A stretch of DNA of 64,000 bases from Microlunatus antarcticus (GTDB lineage Bacteria; Actinomycetota; Actinomycetes; Propionibacteriales; Propionibacteriaceae). Shown here piece after piece: positions 1-8,677 of the stretch. The position numbers and the translations under genes were made by a program. The DNA lies in NCBI RefSeq assembly GCF_014193425.1, contig NZ_JACHZG010000001.1, positions 744,001 to 808,000 of the forward strand, read 5' to 3'. The first letter of the stretch is position 1. Each line of letters starts with the position of its first letter. The notes beneath the pieces are model-generated. The model searched no databases, was not told the DNA's origin, and saw nothing but the letters and a program-made list of their open reading frames with translations.

Positions 1-2712
1 CGTGAGCCCACCGTCGGCGTCGAGCGCCTCGACGGGCCGCCCGCAGCGGTCGTAGGTGTAGATCGCGGCGGAGCCGTCGGCCTGGCCGACCTTCGTCAGC
101 CGGCCGAGCGGATCGAAGCCGGTGCGCGTCGAGGCCTCGCCGTCGCCGACCTCGACCTCGTTGGACCCGGCGTCGAGGTTGACGCCGACGCGGACGCCGG
201 TGGCGTCGATCGAGGCGACCGGGTTGCCCGCGCGGTCGTACTCCTGGCGCCAGGTGCCGCCGGTCGGGTCGGTCGTCGCGGTCAGCCGGGAGAGCGCGTC
301 GTGCGCGAACTCCCAACGCGAGCCGTCGGGCAGCTCGACCGAGGCGAGGTTGCCCAGGTCGTCGAGCTGGCGGGTGACGGCTCGGCCGAGGGGGTCGATC
401 GTCGCGGCCTCTTCGCCGTGCGGGCCGTACTCGACGCTGGTGCGCGAGCCGAGCGGGTCGGTCGTCGCGGCGAGGCGGCCGCCGGCGGTGTACTCGTAGC
501 GCCAGACGCCGCCATCGGGGTTGCGACGTTCGGCGAGCAGGCCCGAGGCGGGGTCGTAGGTGTAGGTCGTCGTGTGCCCCGACGGCGTGATCGCCGCCGT
601 GACGCGACCGAGGTCATCGCGCTCGAGGTGGGCGGTGCTGCCGAGGGCGTTGGTGGTGCCGACGAGGTCGCCGTGCGCGTCGTAGGAGAAGCGGACGACG
701 ACGTCGGTCGGGTCGACGATCTCGGTGAGCAGACCGTCGGCCCAGGAGAGGCGGGACAGGCCACCCTCGGGGTCGAGGATCGTCGACGGGTTCCGCTCGT
801 CGCCGACGTAGGTGTACTCGGTGACGGCCCCCTGCTCGGTCACCACGGTGGTGACACGGTCGAGGTCGTCGTAGCCGTAGGTGACGTCGGCGCCCGAGGG
901 CGTGACGGAGCGGGTCCGGCGGCCGCGGGCGTCGTACTCGTGGACGGTCGTCTGGCCGTCGCGCTCGGTGAGCAGGACGCGGTTGCCCCAGCGGTCGTAC
1001 GAGGTGGACTGACGCTGCTCGTCCGCGTCGACGACGCCGACGAGGCGGCCCTTGTCGTCGTGCAGCCAGGTGTTCGACCGGGTGCCGTCCTCGTCGGAGA
1101 CGACGGTGGTGCGACCGGGGAGGTAGACGTAGCGCGTGGTGCGCCCGAAGGGGGAGCGCTGGCTGGTGACGCGGCCGTCGGCGTCGTAGACGTTGTCGAC
1201 CTCAATGACACCGTCCGCGTCGACGACGGCGGCGATGAGGCCATTCTCGTTCCAGCGGTAGGTGCGGGCGCCGGTGGGCCCGGCGGCCGAGAGGAGGTGG
1301 CCGTCCGCGTCGTACGCGTAGCTGACGGTCCGGCCGTCGGCGGTGTGGGCCGCAGCAATGCGGGCGTCGGTCCAGTCGAGGCTGATCCACTGACCGCGAG
1401 CGTGCTCGAGCCGGTTGACGCGTCCGGTCTCGTCGCCACGCAGCGTGATGAAGGCGCGGGACGACTCGGGCCCGGTGCCGTACGAGAGCAGCGTTCCGCC
1501 GCTGGTGAGGCGCCACCACGAGCCGTCGTTGCCGGTCACAAGCAGGTCGCCCGACTCGTCGCGGTCGAGCCACAGGCTCTCGCCAACGGCGCGGTCCCAG
1601 CCCTCGCCGAGGCGCGGGAAGTGGATCTGCCGACCGTCGGGCAGCGTGAAGCGAGCGAGCCCGCTGGTCTCGTCGAAGGTCAGGCCGGCGTCGCAGATCG
1701 ACGACCAGCCGGGTCCGAAGGCGTGCTCGGCGCGGTCGAACGAGTTGTAGGTGCGCCCCAACGTCAGGGCGCTGGCCGCGCCGGGGAAGGTGACGTCGGC
1801 CTCGACCTCGAGGAAGTTACCCGTGGCCGTGTTGACCGGGTCGTCGGCGTAGCCGCTGGTCGGGGGAGCGCCGTAGGCCTGCGCCGGCTGGATGGTGAGG
1901 TCGTTGCGCGTGATGTTGACGTGGTGGGCCTGGAGCGCGGAGGCGACCGCGCTGTTGGACAGGGTGGACACGGCGCCGTTGCTCCCGGCGGCCTTGAAGG
2001 CGTTGGCGACGACCGTCGCCCACTGCACGTCCTGCGCATTGGCCGTGAGCCACTGGCGGAACCCGTTGATCGGGCCGTTGGCGTCGAGGCTGCCCCAGTG
2101 GCACGTCATGCAGAAGGTGTTGTAGGCGTCGCTGAGGCGGCCGGGCACCGCCTGCAGCTGGCCGTTGAGGTCGGCCGACCCGGAGGCGAAGGCGTGCAGG
2201 TTCTTGGGGATCGCCGATGACGTCGAGCCACCGCCACCCCGCTGCCCCGAGCCGCCGGCCGGTGCCATGGGCTCGCGCGGCCGGCTGGGCGGCGCAGCGA
2301 CCGCCACCGGCCCCGGCTCAGAGGGCTGGCCGAAGGGCGGGTCGTCGCCGCCAGTGACCGCGTCGATGATGCGGGTGCCGACGCTCCGGTTGTCGTGCTC
2401 CTCCTGCCACGCCTTGGCCTTGTCGCGGCGCTGCTGCTCTTCCCTGGCCTGGTCGGCCAGCTTCTGCGCGGCGTCGGCCATCTGGCGCAGGGACGACGAG
2501 AGCTCGCCCGCGTCGCCTGCTGCCGTCAGGGCGTTCTGGGCGAAGAGCTGGGAGAAGAGGCCCTTGAACTCCGTCGAGCCGGTGCTGACCAGCGACCACC
2601 GCTGCCCGGCCTGCCCGTCGACCGACGACGCCGCCGTGCGGCAGGCCTCGACGAGCGCGTCGGCGGCCCCGAAGTCGAACGGAACGGGTTCGGCGTTGGC
2701 ACCCAGGCCCAT
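1..2712 (-). CDS. Rhs/YD-repeat protein, probable polymorphic toxin (3' end outside window)
   Basis: The minus-strand frame is open from ATG 2712 to the window edge, giving 904 codons without the C-terminus. The start has GGAGG five bases upstream. Residues 1-100 are helical and charged. A Gly/Pro-rich linker follows, and from about residue 291 a DPVNTATGNF segment matches the DUF6531 module that opens many Rhs proteins. From about residue 400 onward there are many YD repeats of the kind YDxxGRxxxxxxPxG (for example YDARGR, YDDLDR). There is no signal peptide. In this family the repeats form a shell around a variable C-terminal toxin, which here would lie beyond position 1. The WXG100 gene immediately upstream suggests type VII export; that part is inference. 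Confidence 0.88.
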   Translation of the reverse strand, partial: MGLGANAEPVPFDFGAADALVEACRTAASSVDGQAGQRWSLVSTGSTEFKGLFSQLFAQNALTAAGDAGELSSSLRQMADAAQKLADQAREEQQRRDKAKAWQEEHDNRSVGTRIIDAVTGGDDPPFGQPSEPGPVAVAAPPSRPREPMAPAGGSGQRGGGGSTSSAIPKNLHAFASGSADLNGQLQAVPGRLSDAYNTFCMTCHWGSLDANGPINGFRQWLTANAQDVQWATVVANAFKAAGSNGAVSTLSNSAVASALQAHHVNITRNDLTIQPAQAYGAPPTSGYADDPVNTATGNFLEVEADVTFPGAASALTLGRTYNSFDRAEHAFGPGWSSICDAGLTFDETSGLARFTLPDGRQIHFPRLGEGWDRAVGESLWLDRDESGDLLVTGNDGSWWRLTSGGTLLSYGTGPESSRAFITLRGDETGRVNRLEHARGQWISLDWTDARIAAAHTADGRTVSYAYDADGHLLSAAGPTGARTYRWNENGLIAAVVDADGVIEVDNVYDADGRVTSQRSPFGRTTRYVYLPGRTTVVSDEDGTRSNTWLHDDKGRLVGVVDADEQRQSTSYDRWGNRVLLTERDGQTTVHEYDARGRRTRSVTPSGADVTYGYDDLDRVTTVVTEQGAVTEYTYVGDERNPSTILDPEGGLSRLSWADGLLTEIVDPTDVVVRFSYDAHGDLVGTTNALGSTAHLERDDLGRVTAAITPSGHTTTYTYDPASGLLAERRNPDGGVWRYEYTAGGRLAATTDPLGSRTSVEYGPHGEEAATIDPLGRAVTRQLDDLGNLASVELPDGSRWEFAHDALSRLTATTDPTGGTWRQEYDRAGNPVASIDATGVRVGVNLDAGSNEVEVGDGEASTRTGFDPLGRLTKVGQADGSAAIYTYDRCGRPVEALDADGGLT

Positions 2713-2854
2713 GAGGTCCTCCACAGCAGCAGGTGGCGGCGTGCTGAAGTGCACGCGGCCATCGATCAAGCAAGACGGGGTCGGGTCTCCGGCGGCGCCG
2801 GACCCGGTGAGGGCCGGACCTCAGTGGTCCGGCCCCGCGGGGATCAGCAGCTGG

Positions 2855-3139
2855 TCAGCTGCCGCCGCCGGCGGTCATGATGTTGCTGCTGATCTGCTGC
2901 AGCTGCCCGCGGAGCTCCTCGAGCTCGACCTTGGCCTTGTCGAGCGCGGACTTCGTCTCCGGCCAGGTGGAGCTGCGGAAGCGCTCGGCGAGGGGGCCGT
3001 CCCAGTTGTTCGGGTCGGACAGGGCGGTGCCCTGGGTGTTGAGGTTGTTGATCTCGTTGGTCAGGCCGCCGTTGATGATCGACTGCATCTGCGTGATGGC
3101 CGACTTGGCCTGCTCGCTGGAAAGTACGCGTCCGGACAT
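2855..3139 (-). CDS. WXG100 family protein (ESAT-6-like)
   Basis: The product has 94 residues: two long helices separated by a Trp-Asp-Gly turn at residues 46-48, the diagnostic WXG motif at the usual central position. The second helix is a regular coiled coil (residues about 60-88). The ATG at 3139 is preferred to an upstream in-frame start because the protein then begins at the family's usual point and GGAAG lies upstream. Such small helical-hairpin proteins are substrates or chaperone partners of type VII secretion. It lies 142 bases upstream of the Rhs gene on the same strand, so the two are probably co-transcribed. No secretion ATPase is visible in the window. Confidence 0.85.
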   Translation of the reverse strand: MSGRVLSSEQAKSAITQMQSIINGGLTNEINNLNTQGTALSDPNNWDGPLAERFRSSTWPETKSALDKAKVELEELRGQLQQISSNIMTAGGGS

Positions 3140-3155
3140 GAGCCACTCGCTTCCT

Positions 3156-3173
3156 GGTCGGCGTTGGCCGACC
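3156..3173 (-). promoter_or_regulatory. Stem-loop in the leader of the WXG100 gene
   Basis: A perfect 7-bp stem (GGTCGGC / GCCGACC) with a four-base loop ends 17 bases upstream of the WXG100 start codon, just before its ribosome binding site. It could affect translation. The rest of 3174-3381 contains no gene that I can support. Confidence 0.3.
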
Positions 3174-3381
3174 CCAAAATCGTCGGGGAGACGGGCGCGC
3201 TGACCGGGGACGTTCCAACCCCATAGCCCGTCGAAGTCCGATCTTGGCACGAGTGGGGGGTCACTCCGCCACCCTCAGCGGAACCACGACAACACTTCAG
3301 GAGGGGCGGACAACACCGTGTCCCCCGGGGAGACGACGGGGCCGATTTCGGTCGTTCAGCGCTCGAATTCGGGTGACGTGA

Positions 3382-3471
3382 GCCGACCTCTTCGAGGCCC
3401 TTCGACAAGCTCAGGGGGCGTTCGACAAGCTCAGGGCGCGTTCGGCAGCCCTTCGACAAGCTCAGGGGGCG
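3382..3471. repeat. Dispersed repeat cluster (TTCGACAAGCTCAGGG type)
   Basis: Three close copies of a CCCTTCGACAAGCTCAGGG-type unit lie in this gap (3398-3420, a truncated copy at 3421-3440, and 3449-3471). The first is preceded by GCCGACCTCTTCGAGG (from 3382). The whole 35-base block 3382-3416 recurs in inverted orientation at 13870-13904 with a single A/G difference. The cluster separates the WXG100/Rhs unit from the hydroxyacid dehydrogenase gene. Confidence 0.85.
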
Positions 3472-3487
3472 TTTCCGCGCACGTGGG

Positions 3488-4417
3488 TCAGAAGCCGGCC
3501 TCGGGGTCGATGACGCCGAGGAGGGGCTCGCCGTTGACGAAGCGGCGGACGTTGTCCGTCACGCGCTGGGCGAGGGCGGCGTCGTGCGCGTCCTTGGGGT
3601 TGGCGACGTGCGGGGTGATGAGGGCGTTCGGCTCGGTCCAGAGCGGGTGCCCGTCGGGGAGGGGCTCGGGGTCGGTCACGTCGAGCGCGGCGCCGCCGAT
3701 GCGGCCGCCCCGGAGTGCGTCCACGAGGGCGTCGGTGTCGATCAGACCGCCGCGGCCGACGTTGATCAGCCAGGCGTCGTCGCGCATGAGGTCGAGCTCG
3801 GCGGCACCGATCATGCCCTGCGTCTGCGGGGTGAGGGCGGCGAGCAGGACGACGTAGTCGGCCTCGGGCAGGACGTCGCGGTAGTCCGAGCGCGAGACCG
3901 TCCGCTCGACCCCATCAACCGGGCCGGAGTCGGTGACCGCCAGCACGCGGCAGTGGAACGGCTCCAGCATCGGCAGCAGGCACCGGCCGATGCCCCCGTA
4001 GCCGACGAGGGCGACGGTGCTGCCCATGAACATCCGCCCCGGCTGCCGGTCCCAGGTCTGCGCCCGCGCGGCGGCCTGGAGGCGGCGCGCGCCGGCCAGC
4101 ATCAGCGCGAACGCGTGCTCCGCGACCTGGGGCCCGTACGCGCCCGCGGCGCTGGTCCAGACCGGGTCGGTCGTGATGAGGCCGTTCGAGGTCCAGCGCT
4201 CGACGCCGGCGTGCGGGAGCTGCACCCAGCGCGTCCGGTCGGTGACGAGCCCGACGCTCTCGGCGGGGTCGTCGGCCGCGCTGTGGAACACGACCCCCAC
4301 GGCCTCGTCCGGTCCGACGACCTGCCCGCCGCCCTCGCGTACGGCCGCCTCGAGGCGGTCGTCGGGGTCGGGGCCGACGTAGATGCCGGGGGCGTGGTCG
4401 TTCGTCGTGGGGGTCAC
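3488..4417 (-). CDS. D-isomer-specific 2-hydroxyacid dehydrogenase
   Basis: The 309-residue product has the family's two halves. The central NAD-binding loop GYGGIG (about residue 139) is followed by the catalytic set: Arg in NVGRGGLID, Glu in DPEPLPDGHPLW and His in ITPHVAN. These enzymes reduce 2-oxoacids to D-2-hydroxyacids, or the reverse, in the cytoplasm. The substrate cannot be read from sequence. Translation starts at GTG 4417. The gene is divergent from an IclR regulator and MFS carrier, which suggests a hydroxyacid or sugar-acid catabolic unit; that link is inference. Confidence 0.9.
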   Translation of the reverse strand: MTPTTNDHAPGIYVGPDPDDRLEAAVREGGGQVVGPDEAVGVVFHSAADDPAESVGLVTDRTRWVQLPHAGVERWTSNGLITTDPVWTSAAGAYGPQVAEHAFALMLAGARRLQAAARAQTWDRQPGRMFMGSTVALVGYGGIGRCLLPMLEPFHCRVLAVTDSGPVDGVERTVSRSDYRDVLPEADYVVLLAALTPQTQGMIGAAELDLMRDDAWLINVGRGGLIDTDALVDALRGGRIGGAALDVTDPEPLPDGHPLWTEPNALITPHVANPKDAHDAALAQRVTDNVRRFVNGEPLLGVIDPEAGF

Positions 4418-4459
4418 CCATCCAACCTAGGGGAGCGGTGCCATGGCACCGAGGGCGCG

Positions 4460-4525
4460 TTCAGCGGGCTGCTCGAGGAGCACCTGCAGTGCGTGGATCG
4501 ACGGCGCACAATTCAGCGGGCTGAA
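4460..4525. promoter_or_regulatory. Candidate IclR operator, two copies of TTCAGCGGGCTG
   Basis: TTCAGCGGGCTG occurs at 4460-4471 and again at 4512-4523. The second copy is part of a perfect dyad TTCAGC-GG-GCTGAA (4512-4525). Both lie between the hydroxyacid dehydrogenase start (4417) and the preferred IclR start (4584), a typical location for autoregulation. This also argues against the in-frame ATG at 4443, which would place both sites inside the coding region. Confidence 0.5.
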
Positions 4526-4583
4526 CGACTGGTTCCGCTCGACGGCGAGAGGTGGTCTGGTGTCTGGCGACGAGGAGGTCGAC

Positions 4584-5432
4584 GTGGGAGCAGCACCTCG
4601 GACCGAGCAGGCCGGGCAGGCCGAGCTCGAGCCGACGGGGGACCGGGACAGCCGTCGGGGAGGTGCCGCCGAGGGAGACCCGGGGGTCACGGCACCCTCC
4701 CCGGCGGCGTACCGCGCTGGACTGCTCCTCGAGCTCCTCGCCCGGCGCAGCGAGCCGCTCCTCCTGACCGCCCTGGCGGCCGAGCTCGGGCTGGCCAAGT
4801 CCTCGGTGCTCAACCTCCTCGTCAGCCTCGAGGCGTCCGGGATGGTGCGGCGCACCCCCGGCGGCTGGGTGCTGGGCTACAAGGTGCTCGAGCTGAGCCG
4901 GGCGGCACTGACGTCGACGGAGGTGGTGGGCGAGTTCCACCGGGCGACGACGGCGTCGCGCGAGCTGGTCGGCGAGACCGTCGTCCTGGCCGTCCTCGAC
5001 GGGGCCGACGTGGTCTACGTGGCCCGCCACGACGGCCAGCAGCCGGCGCGCTACGTCAACGAGATCGGCACCCGCAACCCGGCCGTCGTCACCGCGCTCG
5101 GCCGCGCGATGCTCGCGGGCCTGTCCGACGACGAGCTGGAACGTCGCCTCGGCGACACCGAGCAGCTGCCGGTCCGGACGTCACGGTCGCTGCGGACCGT
5201 CGAGCAGCTGCGGTCGGACCTCGACGCCGTGCGGGAGCGCGGCTACAGCATCGACGACGAGCAGGGCGTGCCCGGGATCCGCTGCTTCGGCGTGCCGGTC
5301 GGATCACCGGGCTCGCCCACGGCGGTGAGCGTGAGCTTCGTCGCCGACCGGCTGACGCCCGAGCTGGAGACGTCGATCGTCGCCGGCCTCACCCGACTCG
5401 CCGCCCGGCTCCGCCGCGCCGAGCCGTCCTGA
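4584..5432 (+). CDS. IclR family transcriptional regulator
   Basis: An N-terminal winged helix (LLTALAAELGLAKSSVLNLL region) is followed by an IclR effector domain with the usual GTRNPAVVTALGRAMLA and RGYSIDDEQ segments. GTG 4584 is chosen because GAGGAGG lies five bases upstream. ATG 4443 and GTG 4560 are in frame but would add a disordered leader and swallow the candidate operator. From 4584 the product is 282 residues, normal for the family. The MFS gene follows on the same strand after 56 bases, so the regulator probably controls that carrier in response to its substrate or a metabolite. Confidence 0.9.
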   Translation: MGAAPRTEQAGQAELEPTGDRDSRRGGAAEGDPGVTAPSPAAYRAGLLLELLARRSEPLLLTALAAELGLAKSSVLNLLVSLEASGMVRRTPGGWVLGYKVLELSRAALTSTEVVGEFHRATTASRELVGETVVLAVLDGADVVYVARHDGQQPARYVNEIGTRNPAVVTALGRAMLAGLSDDELERRLGDTEQLPVRTSRSLRTVEQLRSDLDAVRERGYSIDDEQGVPGIRCFGVPVGSPGSPTAVSVSFVADRLTPELETSIVAGLTRLAARLRRAEPS

Positions 5433-5488
5433 CCCACCCGTACCGCCCCCACCGGCACGACCGACTTCGCGCGAGCTCCAGGAGATCC

Positions 5489-6838
5489 ATGTCCACCACC
5501 AGGTCCGAGCGGACCGACGCCCCGCCCACCGCGATTACGCCGCTCGAGAGCGACACCGTCGCACGCGTGACCAAGCGGCTGCTGCCGCTGATCATGCTGC
5601 TGTTCCTGGTCGCCTACCTCGACCGGACGAACATCTCCGTCGCCGCGCTGACCATGAACGCCGACATCGGGCTGACGGCGACCGCGTACGGGGTGGGCGC
5701 GGGGCTGTTCTACGTGACCTACATCCTCGCGGAGGTGCCGAGCAACCTGGCGCTCAACCGCTTCGGCGCGCGGGTCTGGATCGCCCGGATCATGATCACC
5801 TGGGGCATCGTCGCCGGCTGCATGGCGCTCGTGCAGGGCGACAAGTCGTTCATCCTCGTGCGGATGCTGCTGGGCGCGGCCGAGGCCGGCTTCACGCCGG
5901 GCATCATCTTCTACCTGTCTCTGTGGTTCCCGAGCCGGCACCGGGCGCGGGCGACCGCACGTTTCTACGTCGGCTCCGCGCTCGCCACCTGCCTCGGCGC
6001 GCCGATCAGCGGGCTCATCGTCCGGATGGACGGGGTGTGGGGGCTCGAGGGCTGGAAGTGGCTGTTCATCCTCGAGGCGATCCCCGCCGTTCTGCTCGCC
6101 TTCGTCGTGCTGCGCTACTTCACCGACGCCCCGAAGGACGCCGCCTGGCTGCCCGCGGAGAACAAGACCTGGTTGATCGAGGAGCTCGCCGCCGAGCGGA
6201 AGGCGCTGGAGACGCAGCGCACGTTCTCCGTGGGTCAGGCGCTGACCAACCCCGGCATCCTGCTGCTGGCGCTGTTCCTGTTCCTCTACTCGTTCAACAG
6301 CATCGGGCTGACCCTGTGGATGCCCCAGGTGATCAAGGGGACGTTCGGCAACCCGAGCAACTTCGCGACCTCGCTGCTGACGGCGATCCCGTACGCGTTC
6401 GCGGTGGTCTTCATGCTGATCGTCGGTCGCAGCGTGGCGAAGCGGGGGCAGGCGCACCTGCACATGGCCGTCCCGATGGCGATCTCCGGGGTGCTGCTCG
6501 CGCTCAGCGTGGTGGCGGGCCCGACGTTCCTGGGGTTCGCCCTGCTGGCCGTGTCGACCGGCGTGGCCTGGTCGGCGATCCCGGCGCTCTGGCAGAGCGC
6601 GACGTCCTTCACCACGGGCGTCGCGGCCGCGGCGGGCGTGGCCTTGATCAACTCCCTGGCGAACGTCGCCGGCCTCGCGGTCACGCCGCTGATCGGCAAG
6701 GTCAAGGACCTCACCGGCGGCTTCTCGGCCTCGCTGCTGATCATCGCCGCGGCCATGATCGCCGCGTCCGTGGTAGCGCTGGTCTCGCGCCGCTTCACCT
6801 CGCCCGGGCGGCTGGCCGCGGAGGTGCAGGAGGGGTGA
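5489..6838 (+). CDS. MFS transporter, anion:cation symporter (ACS) type
   Basis: The 449-residue product has about 12 hydrophobic segments. The first helix carries YLDRTNISVAAL, the hallmark of the ACS group of organic-anion/proton symporters (hexuronate, tartrate, phthalate and similar). The halves are joined by a charged cytoplasmic loop at about residues 220-245. ATG 5489 has AGGAG upstream. The gene sits directly behind the IclR regulator and is divergent from the hydroxyacid dehydrogenase, so an organic-acid substrate is likely. The exact ligand cannot be read from sequence. Confidence 0.9.
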   Translation: MSTTRSERTDAPPTAITPLESDTVARVTKRLLPLIMLLFLVAYLDRTNISVAALTMNADIGLTATAYGVGAGLFYVTYILAEVPSNLALNRFGARVWIARIMITWGIVAGCMALVQGDKSFILVRMLLGAAEAGFTPGIIFYLSLWFPSRHRARATARFYVGSALATCLGAPISGLIVRMDGVWGLEGWKWLFILEAIPAVLLAFVVLRYFTDAPKDAAWLPAENKTWLIEELAAERKALETQRTFSVGQALTNPGILLLALFLFLYSFNSIGLTLWMPQVIKGTFGNPSNFATSLLTAIPYAFAVVFMLIVGRSVAKRGQAHLHMAVPMAISGVLLALSVVAGPTFLGFALLAVSTGVAWSAIPALWQSATSFTTGVAAAAGVALINSLANVAGLAVTPLIGKVKDLTGGFSASLLIIAAAMIAASVVALVSRRFTSPGRLAAEVQEG

Positions 6839-6887
6839 TCTGCGACCGACCGGCGCTGACCGAGTTGACGCTGGTCCCCCCGAGCGC

Positions 6888-7850
6888 TCAGGGGATCAGC
6901 GCGAGCTTGCCGCCGGGGTGCTCGCCCCGCAGCAGGTCGAGCGCGGCGCGGGCCTCGGCGAGCGGGAACGTCCGCGCCATCGGCACGACCAGGTCCCCTC
7001 CGGCCGCGAGCGCGATCAGGTCGGCGCGCACCCGGTCGCGGAACGCGGCGCTCGCGGGCATCGCCCCGCCGATCATCCGGATCCCGTCCGCCTGGGCCCG
7101 CCCGGCAGCGGCGATGGTGACGATGCGCTCGCGGTCCGGGACGAGCTCGAGGGAGACGTCGACGGCCTCGTCGGTCCCGACCGAGTCCAGCGCGGCCGCG
7201 ATCCCGCTCGGCGCCGCCCGGCGTACGCGGTCGGCGAGCCCCGGCCCGTACGCGACCGGGGTCCCGCCGAAGCGGGTCACCACGTCGAAGCTGCGTTCGC
7301 TCGCCGTGCCGATCACGCGCACGCCGTGGCGGCGGGCCTGCTGGAGGACGCTCACGCCGACGGCCCCGGACGCGCCGTGGAGCAGGATCGTCTCGCCGCC
7401 CTGGGCGTGGACGACGTCGAGCATCTCGGCCGCGGTGGTGCCGGCGAGCAGCAGGTTGGCGGCCTCGGCGAAGTCGAGGTTGTCGGGCTTGGCGAACACG
7501 TCCTTGGCCGGGACGGTGAGCGCGGAGGCGTAGCCGCCGGCGATCCGGAACGCGAGCACGGCGTCCCCGACCTGCGCCGGTCCGGACCCGATCTCCGTGC
7601 CCTCGCCGATCGCCGACAGGACGCCCGCGACCTCGAAGCCGATCGGCGCCGGCAGCGCGTTCGCGTCCTGGCCCTGCAGCACGCGCTTGTAGTCGGCCGG
7701 GTTCATGCCCGCGGCCGCGACCTCGATGGTCACCTCGCCAGGACTGGGCGCCGGAGGCGTCACCTCGCGCAGCTCGAGACCGTCGAGGTTGCCGTAGCGG
7801 GTCGCCACCCAGTGCTGTGCCACGCCCTCATCTAACTCGGTCGCGCGCAC
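6888..7850 (-). CDS. NADP-dependent MDR oxidoreductase, zinc-free quinone-reductase type
   Basis: The product is up to 320 residues, with a GroES-like N-terminal half (GMNPADYKRVLQG, GFEVAGVL) and a Rossmann half carrying LLHGASGAVGVSVLQ. It lacks the structural-zinc cysteine cluster of alcohol dehydrogenases, so it belongs with quinone oxidoreductase-like enzymes that reduce alpha,beta-unsaturated carbonyls or quinones with NADPH. The start is GTG 7850. An in-frame GTG at 7823 follows GAGG and would give a protein starting at VAQHW. It is convergent with the MFS gene. Confidence 0.88.
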   Translation of the reverse strand: MRATELDEGVAQHWVATRYGNLDGLELREVTPPAPSPGEVTIEVAAAGMNPADYKRVLQGQDANALPAPIGFEVAGVLSAIGEGTEIGSGPAQVGDAVLAFRIAGGYASALTVPAKDVFAKPDNLDFAEAANLLLAGTTAAEMLDVVHAQGGETILLHGASGAVGVSVLQQARRHGVRVIGTASERSFDVVTRFGGTPVAYGPGLADRVRRAAPSGIAAALDSVGTDEAVDVSLELVPDRERIVTIAAAGRAQADGIRMIGGAMPASAAFRDRVRADLIALAAGGDLVVPMARTFPLAEARAALDLLRGEHPGGKLALIP

Positions 7851-7891
7851 CAGGCCTGGGGCGACCTCCGATGCCAGGGGCTTCTCCGGGT

Positions 7892-8140
7892 CTAGTCCTC
7901 CGGCTCGAGCGCGCCGTGCAGCGCGTCGAGGTGGCCGAGCGTCTTGACCACGGTCAGGAAGACGCCGAGCCCGACCGACGGGTCGCCGCCCTCGACACGG
8001 CGTACGGTCGCGCGGCTCAGGTTGGAACGTTCCGCGAGCTGGTCGACGCTGAGGTCCTGCTGCTCGCGGAGCGCCGCGAGCTGCGCCCCGAGCTGGGCGG
8101 CGGCGCGTCCGGTGCGGACGGGTCGGGGTCGCGAGGTCAC
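7892..8140 (-). CDS. XRE-family helix-turn-helix regulator
   Basis: The small 82-residue protein is almost entirely one Cro/CI-type helix-turn-helix domain (LREQQDLSVDQLAERSNLSR, then ATVRRVEGG). GTG 8140 is used because AGGG lies eight bases upstream. A longer reading from 8221 would run through the start of the divergent membrane protein at 8202. No effector domain is visible. It may control its divergent neighbour or itself. Confidence 0.82.
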   Translation of the reverse strand: MTSRPRPVRTGRAAAQLGAQLAALREQQDLSVDQLAERSNLSRATVRRVEGGDPSVGLGVFLTVVKTLGHLDALHGALEPED

Positions 8141-8201
8141 GGTTTGGACCCTACGAGGCCGAGGTGCTGGCCGCGCGGGAGCGATCCGTCCACACTGAGC
8201 C

Positions 8202-8654
8202 ATGCTGCTGCGCATCATCACGCCCCGGGCCCTGCTGCTGCTCGCGGTGATGACCCCCGTCGTGCCGACGGTGGTCCTGGGCCTGTACGGGATGTTCCAG
8301 GGCTACGGCGAGGACGGGGAACGGGTCTTCTCGTGGGGGCTGACCGCGTGGCTCGTCGGCCCGTACGTCGCCTTCGCCGCCCTGCTCGGGTGGGCGAGCC
8401 GGAGCGCGCACCAGGGGTTCCGGATCGCGGTCGCGGTCACGGCGATCGTGGTGGTGATCCAGTCGGTCCTGCTCGACGTGCTGACCCTGAACAGCGACGA
8501 CGCGCTCGGTGCCGTCGGCGTGATCGCGATGCCGGTCTTGTATTTCGGCGGCGTGGTGGTGCTCGCCGTGGTGGGCCTGGTGCTGCACGGACGGGGACGT
8601 CGAGAGGTCACGAGGGGCTCGTTCGGCCGTGCGCCTGCCGCTGGGCCGCGGTGA
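8202..8654 (+). CDS. Small four-helix membrane protein, unknown function
   Basis: I do not recognise this 150-residue protein. It has four hydrophobic segments (about residues 8-32, 45-65, 72-95 and 103-127) with a short charged loop (GYGEDGER) after the first and a basic C-terminal tail. It is divergent from the small XRE regulator, an arrangement often seen for a regulator and its membrane target. The gene is convergent with the FhuF-like gene 24 bases on. Confidence 0.65.
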   Translation: MLLRIITPRALLLLAVMTPVVPTVVLGLYGMFQGYGEDGERVFSWGLTAWLVGPYVAFAALLGWASRSAHQGFRIAVAVTAIVVVIQSVLLDVLTLNSDDALGAVGVIAMPVLYFGGVVVLAVVGLVLHGRGRREVTRGSFGRAPAAGPR

Positions 8655-8677
8655 CCGACCAGGCTCGGACCTGAGTC

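Noticed and set aside
301-2220. A 639-residue plus-strand reading frame over the Rhs gene
   Set aside because: It is a mirror of GC-rich coding bias. The minus-strand frame shows clear YD repeats and DUF6531, while this one has no recognisable domain.
3584-5488. A long N-terminal extension of the MFS carrier frame, open from 3584
   Set aside because: The frame is open only by composition. It runs antisense through the hydroxyacid dehydrogenase gene and over the IclR gene; the ribosome binding site and first membrane helix place the start at 5489.
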